DNA from: QZLE01 sp033852135
Lineage (GTDB): Bacteria > Pseudomonadota > Gammaproteobacteria > QZLD01
Assembly (NCBI GenBank): GCA_033852135.1
Contig: JAWSVB010000022.1
Location: forward strand, 109,237-173,236
Direction: 5' to 3'
Length of the DNA stretch: 64,000 nt
The notes under the pieces are model-generated. The model was not told where the DNA came from. It was given only the letters and a program-made list of their open reading frames with translations, and made no database searches. The translations under genes and the position numbers were made by a program. This document shows positions 35,674 to 45,336 of the stretch, one piece after another (positions within the stretch are counted from its first letter, which is position 1; each line of letters starts with the position of its first letter).

Positions 35674-38600
35674 GTGGATAGAAAAGCAAATACTATTAAG
35701 GGTGATATATCCAGATTATTTCTGTTTATATCTGCAGTAATATCGGTCTCCATCATCTCTATTACTTATTACAGCATAAGTATGTCTGTTGAAGAGCATG
35801 TTATCAATGACTTGCAAACCATGTCTAAAGCCAAGGCAGATTTAATTGAGTCTGAATTAAAGCACGGGGTTGATATAGCAGCTCACATTACATCAGGTAT
35901 CCAGTTACGTAAGCATATGCTGGATCTGCAAAAAAATTGGGAAGACCAAGAGCATATAAAATCAGTTGCAAAAGAGTTGGAAAAAGAGATTCATGCGAGT
36001 ACACAACCATCTGTAGATATAGCATGGATCGATATTTATGATACCAACTCAATGCTTATTTCAGAGATAAGCCGTCAAGAAAAAGAAAGGGAAGGGCATA
36101 CATACACTCCAAAAGATTTTTTTGGAATAAAAGAGCCAAAGGTTGGAATGTATTATTTAAGTGATGGGGAGGTGTTTCATAATATATTCGTACCAATTTT
36201 TCATCCTAAAAGAGATTTTCAGATAGTTGGGTATGCTGTATTTGCAATGTATTGCTCTTGTTTGTCCAGTGGGTTTGATAGTTTTTTGAATATTGGTTTA
36301 TCTGGTGAATTTATTGTTGCAAAAAAAGATGGCTTAAGTGCAACTATTTTATCAACTTTAAAAGGTAAGGATACCGAACCTCTTAGCTTGAAAATTCCTT
36401 TAGACTCACCTGAAGCAAATCTTTTACGCCCTGCATTTTTGGGTAATGCTGGTGATTTGATTGATATAGATTATAGGGGTAAAAAAGTCATTGCCGCCTA
36501 TAGATATATTTCTGCATACGATATAGGTGTAGTCGCTAAGATAGATAGTGATGAGGTGTTAAGCCCATTAAATCAGTTGTTTGTAAAAATAACTGTAATT
36601 GTCCTAATAGCTATTTTTATAGCTTATTACTTTATAGCCAGGAAGTTAGATAAATCATTATTATCAGTTCATGAGCTAGAACATGGGGCTAGAAGATTTG
36701 CCAATGGTGATTTGAATTATCGAATACCAATACTAGGAAATACAGAACTGAGCAGACTAACTCGTGTTTTTAATAATATGGCAGAAAAGCTTGCTCAAGT
36801 AACATCCTCTAGAGAAGAGTTAAATGAGCAAGTCAATAAGCAGCTAAAAATAGAACAACAGCTAAATGCAGAAAGAGCAAAGCTTGAGGCGATATTTGAA
36901 TCCACAGATGATTGTATTATGGTTTGGGATAAAGATTATGTTCATATTTATGTAAATCAAGCAGCATCTGAAGTTATTGGTTTAACTAAAAGAAATATTC
37001 TTGGCAAAACAATTGCTGAAGTGTATAGCTCACGTCCAGAGTTTGCTAAACACTGGGTAGACAGAATAGATAAAGTATTTACTGATGGTGAAATACTAAA
37101 AGTAAATGATAAGTTTGAAGTTAAAGGGGAGATGATTTTTAGTGAATCAGTAATATCCCCTATTGTTAATGATAAAGATGAAATTTTTGCTGTAGGGGTT
37201 GTTTATAGAGATGTAACAAATAGAAAGTACGCCGAAGACTCTGCATATTCATCATGGCAAATGCTGCAACAGATTCTTAATAGTGTACCAGTGCGTGTTT
37301 TTTGGAAAGATACTAAAGGTGTTTTTTTAGGTTCAAATATGAACTTTGCTAAAGATGCAGGCCTTGATAGCCCAGAAGATATTATGGGCAAAACTGATAA
37401 AGATATGGTTTGGTCCGATTTTGCAGATTCATACCGTGCTGATGATCAATCTATAATTGAAACAGGAAAAAGCTTATTAGATTTTGAAGAAAAATTTGTT
37501 GGTACCGGCGGTAAACCGCAGGTTGTAAAAACTAGTAAGGTGCCGTTATTAAGAAGCGATGGATCAATCTATGGGATTTTAGGGTGCTATGAAGATGTTA
37601 CAGAAAGACATGAATTTGTAGAAAAACTTAAAAATGCCCAGCGTGAGGCAGAGATAGCCAATAAGGCAAAAAGTGACTTTTTAGCGTCAATGAGCCATGA
37701 GGTAAGGACCCCTATCAACGCTATAATCGGAATGGCAGATGTTCTGCTTAGTAGTAAGATAACTTCAGAGCACAAAGAGTATGTAAGGATTTTAAAGGCT
37801 GCAGGTGAAAACCTATCTCACCTGGTAGGTAATATTTTAGATTTTACTAAGCTAGAAGCCGGTAAGTTAGAACAGAATAACTGTGAATTCTCACTTGGTG
37901 ATGTATTAAGTGATACTGTGAATTTAGTTATTCTCAAAACGCATGAAAAGAATTTATATTTAAACCTGCATGTTGATGATGAAGTTCAGCTTCAGCTATA
38001 TGGAGATTCGGGAAAATTAAGACAAATTTTACTCAACCTATTAAATAATGCGGCTAAGTTTACTTATGGCGGTGGAATCGATCTAAGGGTTTCTGAGTGG
38101 CGCGATGCCACTCCTGGTAAATATACTCTACTGTTTGAGGTTAAGGATACAGGCAGGGGTATACCAAAGGATAGACTAGAAAGTATTTTTGACAGGTTTG
38201 TACAGGTTAAAGAGTTTGAAGGGCAGGTTGGAACAGGTCTTGGGCTCTCTATATGTAAAGAGCTAACGCAGATGCTTGATGGTGATATTTGGGTAGAAAG
38301 TGATGTAGATGAAGGGAGTAAATTTAGTTTCACAGCAACCTTTAAGCCTTTAGATGCTATGAAAAATGGAAAATACCATTCATCCAGTAAGCTTTCACTT
38401 AGAGGGACTAAAGCTCAGGTTGTATGTGATAACAAAGGGCTGACTGAGCAGATGCAACATACTCTTAAAGAGTGGAAGATAAGCAGTAATGGCTTTACAG
38501 AGTTTAGTGAAACTGTATTTGCAGAGGAAAGTGATTTTATTATTCTCATGCCGGGTGAAGCTATGGCTGCAGCGATAGTTGATAAATATAAGAAAATAGC

Positions 38601-39207
38601 AAAAAAGAAAGATAATCTAATTGATAAAATTATTGGAAAAACGATTTTGATTCATCAAAATCTAAACGACGATATTATGGGGAAATTAGCAGGTTTTGGC
38701 GTTAACTATAAGTTGACACAACCAGTAGTTAGAAAAGAGCTCTATGGTTGTTTAAACACCATTTATAACTTAAATGGGAATGCAAAGGCAGTTGTGAAAA
38801 AAGAGGCAAAATTTTCTTGGTATGATCCAGCTAAGATAAATATATTAATAGCTGAAGATGACCCAATAACCAAAAAGGTGATGCGTCTAGCATTTCAAAA
38901 CTTAGGGTATCGTTTAGATATAGCAAATAACGGTGTAGAAGTATTAGAGCAATTAAAAAAAGATACATACGATATTATATTTATGGATACTAATATGCCT
39001 GATCTAGATGGAAATGAAACTACGAAAAAAATACGGGAACTAGAAAAAAGTAGTGATACCAGAATCCCAATTGTGGCAGTTACTGCTCGTGTATTTGATG
39101 ATGACCGTAAAGAGGCATTCGACTCCGGAATAGATTGGTTCTTACCCAAGCCAGTGATTGTAGAGCAGATGGTCGAGGCAATTAATAAGCTAGTTAAGCT
39201 TGGCTGA
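35674..39207 (+). CDS. Large hybrid sensor histidine kinase (Cache-HAMP-PAS-PAS-HisKA-HATPase-REC)
   Basis: 1177 residues from a GTG with GGGG upstream. An N-terminal helix (about 13-33) and a second helix (about 305-325) bracket a periplasmic Cache-like sensor. HAMP (about 327-380), two PAS domains (about 405-515 and 525-645), HisKA with H675 in SMSHEVRTPINAII and a HATPase domain (KDTGRGIP, GTGLGLSICKE) follow. A receiver-like but degenerate region covers about 900-1030, and a complete C-terminal receiver has D1105 in FMDTNMPD and Lys in FLPKPV. Such kinases pass phosphate onward through an Hpt protein; none is adjacent, but the Hpt-HD-GYP protein at 16811 is a candidate partner (inference). 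It stands 288 bases after recB. Confidence 0.9.
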   Translation: MDRKANTIKGDISRLFLFISAVISVSIISITYYSISMSVEEHVINDLQTMSKAKADLIESELKHGVDIAAHITSGIQLRKHMLDLQKNWEDQEHIKSVAKELEKEIHASTQPSVDIAWIDIYDTNSMLISEISRQEKEREGHTYTPKDFFGIKEPKVGMYYLSDGEVFHNIFVPIFHPKRDFQIVGYAVFAMYCSCLSSGFDSFLNIGLSGEFIVAKKDGLSATILSTLKGKDTEPLSLKIPLDSPEANLLRPAFLGNAGDLIDIDYRGKKVIAAYRYISAYDIGVVAKIDSDEVLSPLNQLFVKITVIVLIAIFIAYYFIARKLDKSLLSVHELEHGARRFANGDLNYRIPILGNTELSRLTRVFNNMAEKLAQVTSSREELNEQVNKQLKIEQQLNAERAKLEAIFESTDDCIMVWDKDYVHIYVNQAASEVIGLTKRNILGKTIAEVYSSRPEFAKHWVDRIDKVFTDGEILKVNDKFEVKGEMIFSESVISPIVNDKDEIFAVGVVYRDVTNRKYAEDSAYSSWQMLQQILNSVPVRVFWKDTKGVFLGSNMNFAKDAGLDSPEDIMGKTDKDMVWSDFADSYRADDQSIIETGKSLLDFEEKFVGTGGKPQVVKTSKVPLLRSDGSIYGILGCYEDVTERHEFVEKLKNAQREAEIANKAKSDFLASMSHEVRTPINAIIGMADVLLSSKITSEHKEYVRILKAAGENLSHLVGNILDFTKLEAGKLEQNNCEFSLGDVLSDTVNLVILKTHEKNLYLNLHVDDEVQLQLYGDSGKLRQILLNLLNNAAKFTYGGGIDLRVSEWRDATPGKYTLLFEVKDTGRGIPKDRLESIFDRFVQVKEFEGQVGTGLGLSICKELTQMLDGDIWVESDVDEGSKFSFTATFKPLDAMKNGKYHSSSKLSLRGTKAQVVCDNKGLTEQMQHTLKEWKISSNGFTEFSETVFAEESDFIILMPGEAMAAAIVDKYKKIAKKKDNLIDKIIGKTILIHQNLNDDIMGKLAGFGVNYKLTQPVVRKELYGCLNTIYNLNGNAKAVVKKEAKFSWYDPAKINILIAEDDPITKKVMRLAFQNLGYRLDIANNGVEVLEQLKKDTYDIIFMDTNMPDLDGNETTKKIRELEKSSDTRIPIVAVTARVFDDDRKEAFDSGIDWFLPKPVIVEQMVEAINKLVKLG

Positions 39208-39284
39208 TATTAGCTAAGTCTAGGTGCTTGGTAATTAGGTGCTAGTTATTGGGTGCGAATGTAAACAGCTGAACATTAAATAGA

Positions 39285-40952
39285 TTAAAACTCGGTCCTG
39301 TTTCTTCCATTTTCTTTAGCGTCATATAACTTAGCATCAGCCTTTGAAATACAGGCTCGAGAGTTACAAGTAGAGTCGCAGAGAGAGCACCCTAGGCTTA
39401 TAGTTATATTCACCTCTTTCTCAAAAATAATAACTGGAGTACTTTCAATTTTAGCTCTGACTCTTTCTGCAAATTGGACTGCACCATCAATTTCGCAGTC
39501 AGGTAATATAATAATGAATTCTTCACCACCATATCTGCATACAACATCAGCACCTCTAGCTAAATCGCTTATGATATTAGCAACTTGCTTTAGAGCGATG
39601 TTTCCAGCTTCATGACCATATGAATCGTTAAAACTCTTAAAGTGATCTATATCTGCCATAACCAAGCAGATAGATTCAAACTGTCGATTTCTGCGATTAT
39701 TTTTTTGGAGCATATTTCCAAGAACAGATTGGAAGTGTCCAAAATTATATAATCCAGTTAAGTAATCATGTGTTGCAATTTGTTGCAGCTTGACCACCTT
39801 CTTGCTTAATTTGCTATTAAGGTCTTCAATCTGTTCTTTTTGAGATTCAATCTCTTCGTACATTCTGGTGTTTTCAAGAGCTATCCCAAGGTAAGAAGCC
39901 ACTGCTTCAAGCATCTCTTTATCGCTATAATTGAGGTGTGCTGATTTTTTTATCGAACCAAGCCAAACCACACCAATAGCTTGCTCTTTCTGTCTGAGGG
40001 GGATGAATATAGTACTTTTTATCCCTTTGATTTGATTTAAAGCATTTTTATCATGCTCAGCCATTGGTAAAGACTTAACTTTTGAAATATCAGGGATATA
40101 AATAAGAGAGTCATTTTCAAAGCAGGATGACATTGCACCATTATTTGATGAAAGGCTACAAAGATTATTTTCAGCCCATATCTTTAGTTGTGCTATTTGA
40201 TGTTCATAGTCAGGAGTGATAGTGCTCCAATGAGTAGGAATTAAGAACCCTTTTTCATTGGTGAAAATACCTCCAAAATGAAAACCATAATGGGAGATAA
40301 GTTCTGATAAAACAGTATCGAATAGCTCTTGGCAGCAATTAATTCCACCAAGTCGATTAATAAGGGTAATTACTTGTTGGTGCTTTTCACCAGATTCATC
40401 TAAGGCATCTTTTAGTCGAATAAAAGATTCATATTTATAGCATGAGTATAAATATGGAGTGATCGTTGTGATGCTTTCTTTGATCTTGTTTATTTCAGCG
40501 GAGGTAAAGTTACTTTCATGAGATATTGCCTGGAATGTGCCGACAACCTCATTGTTGAAGATAATTGGTATTGCAACCATTTGTTTTATAGACCAAGCAT
40601 CAAATATTGTTTTTACATGCGGATCATATTTTCCGATATCTTCTTTGTTTAATTTGATTGAAGATCTTTTATGGATGGCATCAATGTCAGGTGTATTTCT
40701 GTTTATATCAATATGGTAGCCCATTATTGATCTTTCTAATGCTGATAGATCGCCTTTAAGGCTTAAAGACTCAACATTAAGATATTCTTTCTCATAATTA
40801 AGGAAATAAAAAACGCAACTCTCGCATGCAGTCTGCTCGATTATAATTCTTTTTGCTAATTCAAGAGATCGTTCAAGGTTTACTTCTCCCGCAAAGGTTT
40901 CATATAGATATTTCTTTGTAACTTTTATTGTCAAAATATCACCTAGAATCAT
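39285..40952 (-). CDS. GAF-GAF-GGDEF diguanylate cyclase with Cys cluster
   Basis: 555 residues, cytoplasmic. Two GAF-like domains (about 20-170 and 190-360; YLGIALENTRMYEEI ends the second) and a short coiled coil precede GGDEF. The active site is YGGEEFIIIL with the I-site RGAD five residues before it, so it should make c-di-GMP and be product-inhibited. An oddity is a cluster of four cysteines at residues 522-534 (C-x2-C-x3-C-x4-C) in the loop before the last helix of the GGDEF domain, where relatives usually have Pro/Asp-rich residues. It might bind a metal or sense redox state; that is inference. It runs convergent with the hybrid kinase gene, 77 bases away. Confidence 0.88.
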   Translation of the reverse strand: MILGDILTIKVTKKYLYETFAGEVNLERSLELAKRIIIEQTACESCVFYFLNYEKEYLNVESLSLKGDLSALERSIMGYHIDINRNTPDIDAIHKRSSIKLNKEDIGKYDPHVKTIFDAWSIKQMVAIPIIFNNEVVGTFQAISHESNFTSAEINKIKESITTITPYLYSCYKYESFIRLKDALDESGEKHQQVITLINRLGGINCCQELFDTVLSELISHYGFHFGGIFTNEKGFLIPTHWSTITPDYEHQIAQLKIWAENNLCSLSSNNGAMSSCFENDSLIYIPDISKVKSLPMAEHDKNALNQIKGIKSTIFIPLRQKEQAIGVVWLGSIKKSAHLNYSDKEMLEAVASYLGIALENTRMYEEIESQKEQIEDLNSKLSKKVVKLQQIATHDYLTGLYNFGHFQSVLGNMLQKNNRRNRQFESICLVMADIDHFKSFNDSYGHEAGNIALKQVANIISDLARGADVVCRYGGEEFIIILPDCEIDGAVQFAERVRAKIESTPVIIFEKEVNITISLGCSLCDSTCNSRACISKADAKLYDAKENGRNRTEF

Positions 40953-41166
40953 AATAATTATTAACTAATATAATGCCATTTTTAATCTAATAATCAAATA
41001 ATAAGATCACAAAACTCTATGAAATTATCTAACTATCATTTGCCTAACGATAATGAACTAGTTTCATTAATTATTTGTACCCATAAGTAGAGATTGGTAG
41101 TACAGTTGTTTTTTTATATTAACTATGAAATATTCACTCAGAATATATTGTCTTTAAGGAGTTAAA

Positions 41167-42567
41167 ATGGCCCACCTGGAAATATCAAAAATTTGGCAAG
41201 GGGAAATCAAATTAGGTGATAAAATCTCAATTAAAGGTTGGGTTAGGACTAGGCGTGATTCAAAGGCTGGTTTGTCATTTTTAGCTATCCACGATGGCTC
41301 CTGTTTTGACACAGTTCAAGTTGTTGCCTTAAATACTTTATCCAACTATGAAAACGATATAAAACGCTTAACTGCTGGGTGCTCAGTTGCAATAGATGGT
41401 GTTATCAAAGAGTCAGAGGGAAGTGGGCAGCAATACGAGATTGAGGCAGAAAAAATTGAGGTTATTGGTTGGGTGGAAAACCCAGATACATACCCTGTTT
41501 CTGCAAAACGTCATACACTTGAATACCTCAGGGAATATGCGCACCTAAGACCACGAACTAACATAATCGGTGCAGTTACAAGAGTTAGACATTGCCTATC
41601 ACAGGCGATACATAGCTTTTTCCATGAGAATGGGTTCTATTGGGTGCATACGCCTATAGTTACAGCAAGTGACTGTGAAGGTGCTGGGGAGATGTTTCAG
41701 GTCAGTACTTTAGATATAAATAATCCAGCAAGAACTGATTCCGGAGAAATTGACTATAGCAAAGATTTTTTTGGTAAAGAGGCATATCTAACAGTATCAG
41801 GTCAGTTAAACGTTGAGACGTATTGTTGTGCAATGTCAAAGGTGTATACATTTGGCCCAACATTTAGAGCTGAAAACTCAAATACAAGCAGGCATCTATC
41901 TGAGTTTTGGATGATAGAACCAGAAGTTGCCTTTGCAGATCTTGATGATGTCGCTAAATTAGCTGAGCAAATGCTTAAGTATATTGCAGAAAGAGTATTA
42001 AAAGAGCGCAGAGATGATATGGAGTTTTTTGCGCAAAGGGTTGATAAAGAAGCTATTTCAAGGCTTGAAAAGTTGCTTAATTCTGACTTTGTTGAAATTG
42101 ACTACAGCGAAGCAATAGATATTTTAGAAAAGTCAGAACAAGATTTTGAGTACGAGGTAAAGTGGGGAATTGATCTTCAGTCAGAGCATGAAAGGTATCT
42201 ATGTGAGCAACACTTTGATGCTCCAGTGATAGTGAAAAACTATCCAAGGGATATAAAAGCATTTTACATGCGCCAAAATGATGATGGTAAAACCGTAGCA
42301 GCAATGGATGTCATAGCTCCTGGAATAGGCGAAATAATAGGTGGAAGCCAGCGAGAAGAGCGTTTAGATAAATTCGATGCCAGGCTTGATGAGATGGGGC
42401 TGAGTAAAGATGATTATTGGTGGTACCGAGATCTTAGGCGTTATGGAACTGTTCCGCATGCTGGGTTTGGGTTAGGGTTTGAGCGTTTGATCTCTTATGT
42501 TACTGGGGTGAAGAATGTGCGTGATGTTATTCCGTTTCCTAGAACTCCAGGCCACGCCAACTTCTAA
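41167..42567 (+). CDS. asnS: Asparaginyl-tRNA synthetase
   Basis: A 466-residue class II aminoacyl-tRNA synthetase charging tRNA-Asn. The N-terminal OB fold (ISIKGWVRTRRDSKAGLSFLAIHDGS) binds the anticodon; motif 2 lies around FGPTFRAENSNTSRHLSEFWMIEPE and motif 3 is GFGLGFERLISYVTG. The FRAENSNTSRHL form and the overall length near 466 identify AsnRS and not AspRS (about 590). A clean AAGGAG ribosome site lies just before the ATG. Downstream is a long non-coding stretch. Confidence 0.97.
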   Translation: MAHLEISKIWQGEIKLGDKISIKGWVRTRRDSKAGLSFLAIHDGSCFDTVQVVALNTLSNYENDIKRLTAGCSVAIDGVIKESEGSGQQYEIEAEKIEVIGWVENPDTYPVSAKRHTLEYLREYAHLRPRTNIIGAVTRVRHCLSQAIHSFFHENGFYWVHTPIVTASDCEGAGEMFQVSTLDINNPARTDSGEIDYSKDFFGKEAYLTVSGQLNVETYCCAMSKVYTFGPTFRAENSNTSRHLSEFWMIEPEVAFADLDDVAKLAEQMLKYIAERVLKERRDDMEFFAQRVDKEAISRLEKLLNSDFVEIDYSEAIDILEKSEQDFEYEVKWGIDLQSEHERYLCEQHFDAPVIVKNYPRDIKAFYMRQNDDGKTVAAMDVIAPGIGEIIGGSQREERLDKFDARLDEMGLSKDDYWWYRDLRRYGTVPHAGFGLGFERLISYVTGVKNVRDVIPFPRTPGHANF

Positions 42568-42789
42568 ATTCTTGTTTATTTTCCCAATATCTGTGTTGCA
42601 ACTCTGCCTTAGGTTGGTCATTTACTAGAAGTAAACTCCCACCCTAAGTGCTCGTTGCGCCTTGATCTTGAAAAAATATCCTGCGAATTAAAGTTCTTTA
42701 TTATTGTTTTTTACTTCACCATTTAATGGTGTTTCCTAATCCACGATTCCGGTTGGTTTACACAGCCATTATCCTTCCTACGTAGAATA

Positions 42790-42822
42790 ACGTCATATAT
42801 GGACTTGATCCGGGATCCAGCA
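42790..42822. repeat. Degenerate dispersed repeat (GGACTTGATCCGG type)
   Basis: The sequence GGACTTGATCCGGGATCCAG preceded by CGTCAT matches, by memory, a short interspersed repeat seen in many proteobacterial genomes. Only one copy is visible in the window, so the repeat status is not proven here. Confidence 0.4.
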
Positions 42823-42990
42823 AACGAACGTTTGCCGCGCAAAGCGCGAATCGCACATGAATTTCAAAAAACTAATTTCCCCCGGACAGCAGTGAGTTAA
42901 AGCAGGGACATGGATAACGCATGTGCCAAAGATACTAAAGAAAAGTATCTCGCCTATTGGTGCGAGAACCAAGTAAACAAAAAAATGTTT

Positions 42991-43022
42991 CTCGTTCCCA
43001 CGGTCTCCGTGGGAATGCATAT
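42991..43022. repeat. Palindromic REP-like element
   Basis: The inverted repeat CCCACGG-tct-CCGTGGG lies within a CTCGTTCCCACGG...GGAATGCAT context that resembles a known widespread intergenic repeat. A single copy is present in the window. Confidence 0.5.
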
Positions 43023-43081
43023 TTCGTCTAGTGATAACCATGGTGGCAAGCCTATCTGTTTTCCCGATCTAATAACTAAAA

Positions 43082-43103
43082 CATTTTCCACACGTGTGGA
43101 AAA
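43082..43103. repeat. 22-base perfect palindrome
   Basis: ATTTTCCACACG and its exact reverse complement meet with no spacer (core CCACACGTGTGG). It could be a protein-binding site, a cruciform or a terminator-like hairpin; no T-run follows on either strand. Confidence 0.6.
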
Positions 43104-43342
43104 TTCATTCCTGATCGTACCTGTGTAGTCTTAAAACAAACCAAACGGCATTTTAAAATGTGACAATATACCCATATTTGTCATGCGCTGTTTGGTAAAA
43201 GTGACAAAAAAAGTAACTCATTGTGATAACTGGTAATTGTTGACAGACAAAAGGGGGTAAAAGTCGTAAATTGGTTGGCACATATATTGATGACATATTT
43301 ATTTATATAGTAAAAATCTCCGGAATAAAATTGGGGGCAGTT

Positions 43343-43798
43343 ATGAGTATGGATATGCAATACAGTACAAGTGTTAACTGTAAGAAAGAGAAAAAACTTG
43401 AAGCTGATTTTCAGCTTGCTTGCTGCTATCAATATGGGATAGACGGTGATGTATCCTTAAGTAAAGCCTTCTCACGTTATATGAAATGTGCCATGAGTGG
43501 TTACGCTCCAGCACAGAATGCCCTTGGTTTTTTATACCTTTCTGGAGAAGGGGTTGTAAAGGATGAGAAGCTTGCATTTAAATGGTTTCGATCAGCTGCA
43601 GATCAGAACTATCCTGCTGCGCTATTGAATATCAGTTATATGTATATCGATGGGGTTGGAACTGATATAGATATTCAGAAAGGACTAAACTGCATTTATG
43701 CTGCAGCAAAAGGCGGGTGTGATGATGCCCGTATGACGCTTGAAAATAAAATTGCAGAGTGCATGAATATCGATATTGAAGCTATTTTTCATGGTTGA
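43343..43798 (+). CDS. Sel1-repeat protein
   Basis: 151 residues from the ATG at 43343, which has GGGGG 5 bases upstream; a TTG at 43271 lacks a ribosome site. About three Sel1-like (TPR-related) repeats are visible: the clearest are YAPAQNALGFLYLSGEGVVKD followed by KAFKW-type FKWFRSAADQ, and YPAALLNISYMYIDGVGT. No signal peptide, so probably cytoplasmic. These repeats mediate protein contacts; the partner is unknown. It is convergent with the AMMECR1 gene, only 18 bases away, and probably unrelated to it. Confidence 0.75.
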   Translation: MSMDMQYSTSVNCKKEKKLEADFQLACCYQYGIDGDVSLSKAFSRYMKCAMSGYAPAQNALGFLYLSGEGVVKDEKLAFKWFRSAADQNYPAALLNISYMYIDGVGTDIDIQKGLNCIYAAAKGGCDDARMTLENKIAECMNIDIEAIFHG

Positions 43799-43816
43799 AA
43801 TATTGTGCGGTAAGTT

Positions 43817-44407
43817 TTAGCTTTCAGCGCTTGTGCCAAAGCAAATGGTCTCGTATCTCTCAACGTAAATATTATCTGACCAATAATTATGTGGCAGACC
43901 TGCTTTCAACAATAGGTTTTGTAGGAACTCCTCTTTTTCTGGCAGTGACTCCCAGACAGATGGTAGAAATGTCCCACGCTTGAATCCTTCAGAAAGAATT
44001 AGTCCATCAACTCCTGGCCTTATTTGTTCCAATAAATTTGCTCTATCTTTAAATATTATTGGCTCTGGTGGAGTAAGAATCGATATATCTATTTCAAGTT
44101 GGTTTAGCTCTTCTGCCTTTAGTTGTGGGAACCGTGGGTCGTTAAAAGCTGATGAGTAGGCGTTTTCTGCGATATCTATTACAAGTGGATGGTGGGCAAT
44201 AAGGGAACCGATACACCCTCTTAGTTGCTTATTTTTATGTAGAGTTACAAAAGTTGCTAATTGTTCTGTTAGTTTATCGTTATAACTATCTAAATTAACC
44301 TGAAATGGTTTTCCAAGTTCTAACCCATTTTCTATAGATTGTTTTGCAAGATTAAGTAGCCTGCTTTTTTCATCATCAGTGTAATTATTCAAAGGTATAT
44401 GCTCCAT
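43817..44407 (-). CDS. amrA: AMMECR1 domain protein (AmmeMemoRadiSam system protein A)
   Basis: About 196 residues from the ATG at 44407 (a TTG at 44416 would add three). The AMMECR1 signature is clear: FVTLHKNKQLRGCIGSL, then NAYSSAFNDPRFPQL, ELDIDIS-type EIDISILTPP, and VDGLILSEGFKRGTFLPSVWE. Its start overlaps the end of the MEMO gene by about 23 bases, and the radical SAM member lies divergently beyond, so all three components of the AmmeMemoRadiSam system are together. The biochemical role of the family is not established; the conserved RGCIG motif suggests a catalytic or metal role. Confidence 0.9.
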   Translation of the reverse strand: MEHIPLNNYTDDEKSRLLNLAKQSIENGLELGKPFQVNLDSYNDKLTEQLATFVTLHKNKQLRGCIGSLIAHHPLVIDIAENAYSSAFNDPRFPQLKAEELNQLEIDISILTPPEPIIFKDRANLLEQIRPGVDGLILSEGFKRGTFLPSVWESLPEKEEFLQNLLLKAGLPHNYWSDNIYVERYETICFGTSAES

Positions 44408-45173
44408 ATCCAACAACGCTATCTTTAGTTCCTGATGTATCGCCCGAGTTGTTTATTTGAATTTTTTTTGCAGTCCAATTTCGCTGCCTTGCTACTTCTA
44501 ATAACACATTTATTGCATGGCATCCGCAGGCTTCTTTTCCGGCTATAGCTGATTTGTTTAAAGATAATATTTTTTCACTGGTGCAATTGTCTATTTCAAC
44601 TGCTTCATCATAACTGTGAAAATGGCTTAGATCAGAACTTACGATTGTTATCGTATTTTTATCATCAATTATTCTGGATAGTGCGTTTGCAGCACTAACA
44701 TAGTCGGTATCACTTATTAGGATAGGAATTATTGAGAACTCTTTATTGGTGATACTTTGTAAAAATGGCAATTGGGTTTCTAGGCTATGTTCGTGTAGAT
44801 GAGCTGCATCATTAAAGTTGAAATCTGGTATGGAGCATAATTGATTTATTGTTTGCTTATCTAATGGGATATTTCCTAGGGGGGTATTAAAAAAATCTGC
44901 ATGACTTAATGCCATACCGTTAAATCCAACCCTGTGCGTTGGGCCGAGTAATAAAACTCTAGAAAATGGAATGTCATTAAGTATTGAGTATACAGAGGCT
45001 GCAACTTCCCCTGAATAAATGTAGCCAGCGTGTGGTGCGATGATGGCTTTAGGGTGGGGTGGATTAGTATCTTTGTTGGTTCTTTGTAGTAGCTTTTTAA
45101 TGAGTAACTCAAGTTCTAATTTTGAGCTTGGATAAAAGCTACCAGATACTGCAGGAACTCTAATTATTGGCAT
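44385..45173 (-). CDS. amrB: MEMO family protein (AmmeMemoRadiSam system protein B)
   Basis: 262 residues with the MEMO1 fold, related to class III dioxygenases. The conserved site residues are visible in IAPHAGYIYSGEVA, LGPTHRVGFNG, HSLETQLPFLQ, DLSHFHSYDEA and ACGCHAINVLLE. Human MEMO1 uses the equivalent His/Asp/Cys for metal binding (family knowledge). The ATG has an AGGA site 9 bases upstream. It is the first gene of a two-gene transcript with AMMECR1 and is divergent from the radical SAM gene across 163 bases that must contain both promoters. Confidence 0.92.
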   Translation of the reverse strand: MPIIRVPAVSGSFYPSSKLELELLIKKLLQRTNKDTNPPHPKAIIAPHAGYIYSGEVAASVYSILNDIPFSRVLLLGPTHRVGFNGMALSHADFFNTPLGNIPLDKQTINQLCSIPDFNFNDAAHLHEHSLETQLPFLQSITNKEFSIIPILISDTDYVSAANALSRIIDDKNTITIVSSDLSHFHSYDEAVEIDNCTSEKILSLNKSAIAGKEACGCHAINVLLEVARQRNWTAKKIQINNSGDTSGTKDSVVGYGAYTFE

Positions 45174-45336
45174 AATATATATGTCCTAGCTGAATTTTTC
45201 GTATTTAAGAAGTATAGTTTTATTATTGAGGTATTCAAATAATGCCCTCAGTATGGACAACTGGTGAGATAAAAAATAAATTCGCACTATTCTTATATGA
45301 ATGGATTCATAGTTTTATGTGTCAGGAGGATTGTTT

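Larger units (their letters stand above)
42568..43342. other. Long intergenic region with repeat-like sequence
   Basis: 775 bases after asnS with no credible gene; short ORFs here lack ribosome sites and domain features. It contains a stretch near 42790-42822 resembling the GGACTTGATCCGGGATCCAG family of dispersed proteobacterial repeats, a CCCACGG/CCGTGGG hairpin near 42996-43014 within a sequence resembling another widespread repeat, and a 22-base palindrome near 43082-43103. The local base composition is more GC-rich than the surroundings. Confidence 0.6.

Noticed and set aside
42793..43128. Short ORFs on both strands in the region after asnS
   Set aside because: They cover repeat-like and palindromic DNA, have no ribosome sites and share no family features.
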